Below, piece by piece: positions 5,986-8,115 of a stretch of DNA of 8,115 bases. Made by a program: the position numbers and the translations under genes. Origin of the DNA: Clostridiales bacterium (GTDB lineage: Bacteria; Bacillota; Clostridia; Oscillospirales; CAG-272); contig DPGK01000022.1 of assembly GCA_003523225.1 (NCBI GenBank), positions 50,847 to 58,961 of the forward strand, given 5' to 3'. Under the pieces are notes generated by a model. It was not told where the DNA came from. It made no database searches and worked only from the letters and a program-made list of their open reading frames with translations. Numbering within the stretch: position 1 is the first letter of the stretch; each line of letters opens with the position of its first letter.

Positions 5986-6027
5986 CGCCGCGTTTGCGTG
6001 CTTTTTAAGCATGAGTCAGACGCGGCG
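5986..6027 (+). other. Strong 5' stem-loop of the leader
   Basis: CGCCGCGT (5986-5993) pairs with ACGCGGCG (6020-6027). Inside it, CGTGCTT (5997-6003) pairs with AAGCATG (6007-6013) around TTT, with one G-U pair. Together they give a 15-bp interrupted stem at the very start of the predicted transcript. A competing fold pairs AAAAGCAC (5974-5981) with GTGCTTTT (5998-6005). That fold ends in a T-tract and could terminate read-through from mtnN. The two folds are mutually exclusive. Confidence 0.5.
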
Positions 6028-6034
6028 ACTGTCA

Positions 6035-6149
6035 AAAAACGGCAAAGCTCCAAGTCGGTGCAGCTTTTGTGGGTGCGTGCTGTTGTAACGTGTCAGCGCC
6101 GCGACAGTCCGGAGCTTTGGACGCATATTTGCGCCGCATTGCCGTTTTT
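6035..6149 (+). ncRNA. Candidate multibranched structured RNA (leader element or small RNA)
   Basis: AAAAACGGCA (6035-6044) pairs exactly with TGCCGTTTTT (6140-6149), making a 10-bp closing stem. With no gap on the 5' side, AAGCTCC (6045-6051) pairs with GGAGCTT (6111-6117). The 3' strand between these arms contains a small hairpin, CGCA-TATT-TGCG (6122-6133). Inside the second stem, further hairpins are possible at 6060-6083 and 6091-6106. This is the nested, junction-based layout of a folded regulatory RNA. I matched it to no known class: it is not T-box, 6S or SRP as far as I can judge. It may be a cis-acting leader of the acyl-CoA synthetase gene, or a transcript ending at the T-run near 6149. 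The pairings are seen; the function is inference. Confidence 0.42.
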
Positions 6150-6198
6150 GGGGGTCGACGGGTGATATCCGGCACGCGAACAGCGTAAAATTTCCCGT

Positions 6199-6235
6199 GG
6201 TGCATTCCGCGCGTACCGGTTTTATTTTGTTTATT
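6199..6235 (+). terminator. Terminator-like hairpin with T-rich tail inside the leader
   Basis: GGTGC (6199-6203) can pair with GTACC (6213-6217), with one G-U pair and a 9-nt loop. It is followed within three bases by a T-rich run to about 6235. A competing pairing, ACGGG (6158-6162) with CCCGT (6194-6198), sits just upstream. The layout could form an attenuator ahead of the synthetase ATG, but the stem is short and the T-run is broken by A and G. Confidence 0.28.
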
Positions 6236-6275
6236 CCTTTTATCAGGTTATAAATATTCAATCGCGAGGGTCATT

Positions 6276-7970
6276 ATGTCAAAGGTCAAATATCACGAAA
6301 GCAGAAAAGTTGAAAACATCCGCTCGGCGCTGAGAGCCAGCGAACGTCTTTACGGCGACCGTCCTGCGTTTATGCAGAAGGTGGACGGCGAATACAAAAC
6401 AGTCACATATTCACGCTTCCGCGACATGTACGAGGCGCTGGGCACCGAGCTTTGGGCGCGCGGCTTTGCCGGAAAGCGCATAATCGTTACCGGTGACAAC
6501 TGCCTTGACTGGGCAACGGTGTACATTGCCGTAGTTTCGGGACTTGGCGTTATCGTTCCGGTAGATAAGGATCTGCCTGACGAGGAGCTGCAGAACATTG
6601 TCGATATCAGCGAGGCGGCGGCGGTATTTTATTCCCCGCGTCTGGCTCAGAAGGTGTCCGCTCTTACGGGCGGTATCGAAAAGTTCTCATTTGACGACAT
6701 AGCGGGGCTTATCGAAGCCGGGCGCGCGCGTCTGCTCGACGGCGAGCGGGATTACCTGCGCGCGCACATCGACCCGGACGCCATGACCGCGCTTATCTTC
6801 ACCTCCGGCACTACCGGCACTTCAAAGGGAGTCATGCTGTCTCACCGGAACATCTGCTTCAACTTCAGCGAGGTGGCGCAGATGGCGTACATCGGTCCGG
6901 AGGAGGTATTTCTCTCCGTCCTGCCCATGCACCATGTGTATGAGTGCACCTGCGGATTCCTGTTTCCCCTGTACCGCGGCTGCTGTGTGGCGTTTTCCGA
7001 GGGACTTAGATATATCACGCGCAACATTCAGGAGGTCCGCCCTACCATTGTCTGCTGTGTTCCGATACTGCTTGAGACTATCTACCGCAAGATATGGATG
7101 AACATCAGGCGCAAGGGAATTGAAAAGAAGGTTCGCAGTGCCATAAAACTGACCCGTCACATGGGTGCGGGCGTCAAGCGCAAGGTCTTTGCCGAGATAC
7201 ACGATTCCCTCGGCGGCAGAATGCGTATGTTCATATGCGGCGGAGCAGCCGCCGACCCGGAGGTAATGAGCGGACTGCGCGATTTCGGTCTGCTTGCCAT
7301 TCAGGGCTACGGACTTACCGAGTGCGCGCCGCTTGCCGCAGTCAACAAGGACGACTATTTCCGTGATGATTCTGCGGGTCTTGCCACCCCCAACGGCGTG
7401 CTTGATATATACGATGTGCAGAACGACGGCACGGGAGAGATACGCTACAAGGGCGACAATGTAATGCTTGGCTATTACCGCAATCCGGAGCTGACCGCAG
7501 AGGTTATACGCGACGGGTGGTTCTACACCGGCGACCTCGGATATATTGATCCCGACGGATTCCTGCACATCACGGGAAGAAAGAAGAACGTAATAGTCAC
7601 TCCCGGCGGCAAGAATATATTCCCCGAGGAGCTTGAGGCTTATCTTTGCCGCAACCGCTTTATTGCGGAGGCTGTTGTCGTGGGGTATTTCAATGAATCT
7701 CACGGGAACTGGGATATCGTTGCGGTGCTTTACCCCGACGACGCCGAGTTTATCGAGGCTTACGGCAGGGGATACACGCAGGGTCAGATAGACGCTGAAT
7801 TCTCCCGCGCCGTTGAGGAGGTAAACGGCATCGTTCAGAGCTACAAGCGGATAACGATGTATATCGTCCGCAATACCGAATTCCCCAAAAATTCCTCGCG
7901 CAAGATAAAGCGCGCCGGAATCGCCGAGGAGGCGGAAGCGGAGTACAGAAAGAAGCTCGTGCGCGCCTGA
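6276..7970 (+). CDS. AMP-forming acyl-CoA synthetase (long-chain fatty acid-CoA ligase type)
   Basis: This adenylate-forming enzyme activates a carboxylic acid, most likely a fatty acid, with ATP and transfers it to CoA. The 564-aa product shows the ANL superfamily motifs in order: the phosphate loop TSGTTGTSKG (176-185), the core QGYGLTE (343-349), YTGD (417-420) with ribose-binding Asp420, the hinge-region GRKKN (434-438), and the C-terminal catalytic Lys543 in SSRKIKR (540-546). The last motif is usually TGKIxR, so the Gly before the lysine is Arg here. No transmembrane segment is evident. The insert at about 272-306 is rich in Lys and Arg and could touch membrane or substrate. The ATG at 6276 has GAGGG 5 nt upstream. 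No carrier protein or other biosynthetic domain lies next to it, which favours a free-standing fatty-acid ligase over a secondary-metabolite loading enzyme. Substrate chain length cannot be deduced. Confidence 0.92.
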   Translation: MSKVKYHESRKVENIRSALRASERLYGDRPAFMQKVDGEYKTVTYSRFRDMYEALGTELWARGFAGKRIIVTGDNCLDWATVYIAVVSGLGVIVPVDKDLPDEELQNIVDISEAAAVFYSPRLAQKVSALTGGIEKFSFDDIAGLIEAGRARLLDGERDYLRAHIDPDAMTALIFTSGTTGTSKGVMLSHRNICFNFSEVAQMAYIGPEEVFLSVLPMHHVYECTCGFLFPLYRGCCVAFSEGLRYITRNIQEVRPTIVCCVPILLETIYRKIWMNIRRKGIEKKVRSAIKLTRHMGAGVKRKVFAEIHDSLGGRMRMFICGGAAADPEVMSGLRDFGLLAIQGYGLTECAPLAAVNKDDYFRDDSAGLATPNGVLDIYDVQNDGTGEIRYKGDNVMLGYYRNPELTAEVIRDGWFYTGDLGYIDPDGFLHITGRKKNVIVTPGGKNIFPEELEAYLCRNRFIAEAVVVGYFNESHGNWDIVAVLYPDDAEFIEAYGRGYTQGQIDAEFSRAVEEVNGIVQSYKRITMYIVRNTEFPKNSSRKIKRAGIAEEAEAEYRKKLVRA

Positions 7971-7980
7971 TACGCGCGGC

Positions 7981-7993
7981 AAGCTGACAGCTT
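7981..7993. repeat. Short palindrome AAGCTG-A-CAGCTT
   Basis: Two 6-bp arms flank a single central base, 10 nt after the synthetase stop. A one-base loop cannot fold as RNA, so if functional it would be a DNA site. It may also be chance. Confidence 0.3.
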
Positions 7994-8006
7994 ATAAATA
8001 CAACAC

Positions 8007-8038
8007 GACATCGCAGCGCCCACGGGCGCTGCGATGTC
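8007..8038 (+). terminator. Strong hairpin terminator after the acyl-CoA synthetase gene
   Basis: A perfect 14-bp GC-rich stem (8007-8020 with 8025-8038) surrounds the loop CACG, 36 nt after the stop codon. It is followed by TTATAT rather than a long T-run, so termination may be incomplete. The symmetry also suits a shared terminator if a converging minus-strand gene lies to the right. The remaining 77 bases to the window edge hold nothing I can call. Confidence 0.75.
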
Positions 8039-8115
8039 TTATATCCGTGATGAAGTACCTTCAAATCGCATTAAGCCAACATCCGCTTTTTCTTTGATGA
8101 AGCAGGCGCAAAGAA

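Larger units (their letters stand above)
5856..6275. other. 420-nt intergenic region with hairpins, promoter and structured leader
   Basis: This gap lies between mtnN and the acyl-CoA synthetase gene. From left to right it holds a weak terminator, a 10-bp inverted repeat, an extended -10 promoter (5944-5972), a strong stem-loop (5986-6027), a multibranched fold (6035-6149) and a terminator-like hairpin before a T-rich stretch (6199-6235). An 81-codon TTG-initiated frame on the minus strand (6261-6016) crosses it but has no ribosome binding site. I therefore read the region as non-coding. Confidence 0.65.

Noticed and set aside
6195..6211. Resemblance to a T-box sequence (GTGG...CCGCG)
   Set aside because: The spacing and core differ from the T-box consensus, no specifier-loop arrangement was found, and the downstream gene is not an amino-acid or tRNA-synthetase gene.
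6016..6261. 81-codon minus-strand frame in the mtnN/synthetase gap
   Set aside because: It starts with TTG, lacks a ribosome binding site and recognisable domain, and runs through the paired stems of a probable RNA structure.
6822..7982. 386-codon open frame antisense to the acyl-CoA synthetase
   Set aside because: The plus-strand gene has every family motif in this stretch. Long antisense frames are expected with this codon usage, and the translation resembles no family I know.
8039..8115. C-terminal end of a converging minus-strand gene at the right edge
   Set aside because: One minus-strand frame stays open for about 24 codons and stops at the terminator, which is suggestive, but this is too short to separate from chance and resembles no protein I recognise.

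Overview
The window reads as chromosomal DNA of a mid-GC member of the Clostridia (Bacillota), probably a gut or rumen type. The evidence is strong AGGAGG-type ribosome binding sites, near-perfect vegetative (sigma-A) promoters with 17-bp spacers, a SecG of Firmicutes type, a LuxS/Pfs pair and a clostridial-looking lipoprotein glycosidase. This placement is inferred from protein and signal character, not from a database search. There is no sign of a mobile element, CRISPR array, tRNA or rRNA.

Layout: (1) 65-1222, minus strand: a membrane-anchored D,D-carboxypeptidase (peptidase S11), apparently followed by another minus-strand gene that starts at the left edge. (2) 1223-1555: a divergent intergenic region with one good promoter in each direction. 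(3) 1556-1798: secG, closed by an intrinsic terminator at 1830-1863. (4) 1907-5855: a probable four-gene transcription unit driven by a perfect TTGACA-17-TATAAT promoter whose -35 box lies in an 8-bp inverted repeat (operator candidate). Its genes are a secreted GH13 lipoprotein, a small two-TM membrane protein, luxS and mtnN (pfs). (5) 5856-6275: a 420-nt gap with hairpins, an extended -10 promoter and an unusually well-structured ~300-nt leader. (6) 6276-7970: a long-chain-type acyl-CoA synthetase, followed by a 14-bp hairpin terminator.

How the genes work together: MtnN cleaves S-adenosylhomocysteine to S-ribosylhomocysteine, and LuxS converts that to homocysteine plus DPD, the AI-2 precursor. 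The two therefore form a complete activated-methyl-cycle recycling module. They appear to sit downstream of, and probably in the same transcript as, an extracellular alpha-glucan-type hydrolase and a membrane protein. This is an odd functional mixture. The carboxypeptidase and SecG serve the cell envelope (peptidoglycan trimming and protein export).

The most interesting items are the multibranched RNA-like fold at 6035-6149 upstream of the acyl-CoA synthetase, the GH13 protein with an altered conserved region I and an extra N-terminal domain, and the inverted repeat over the -35 box of the luxS-containing unit.
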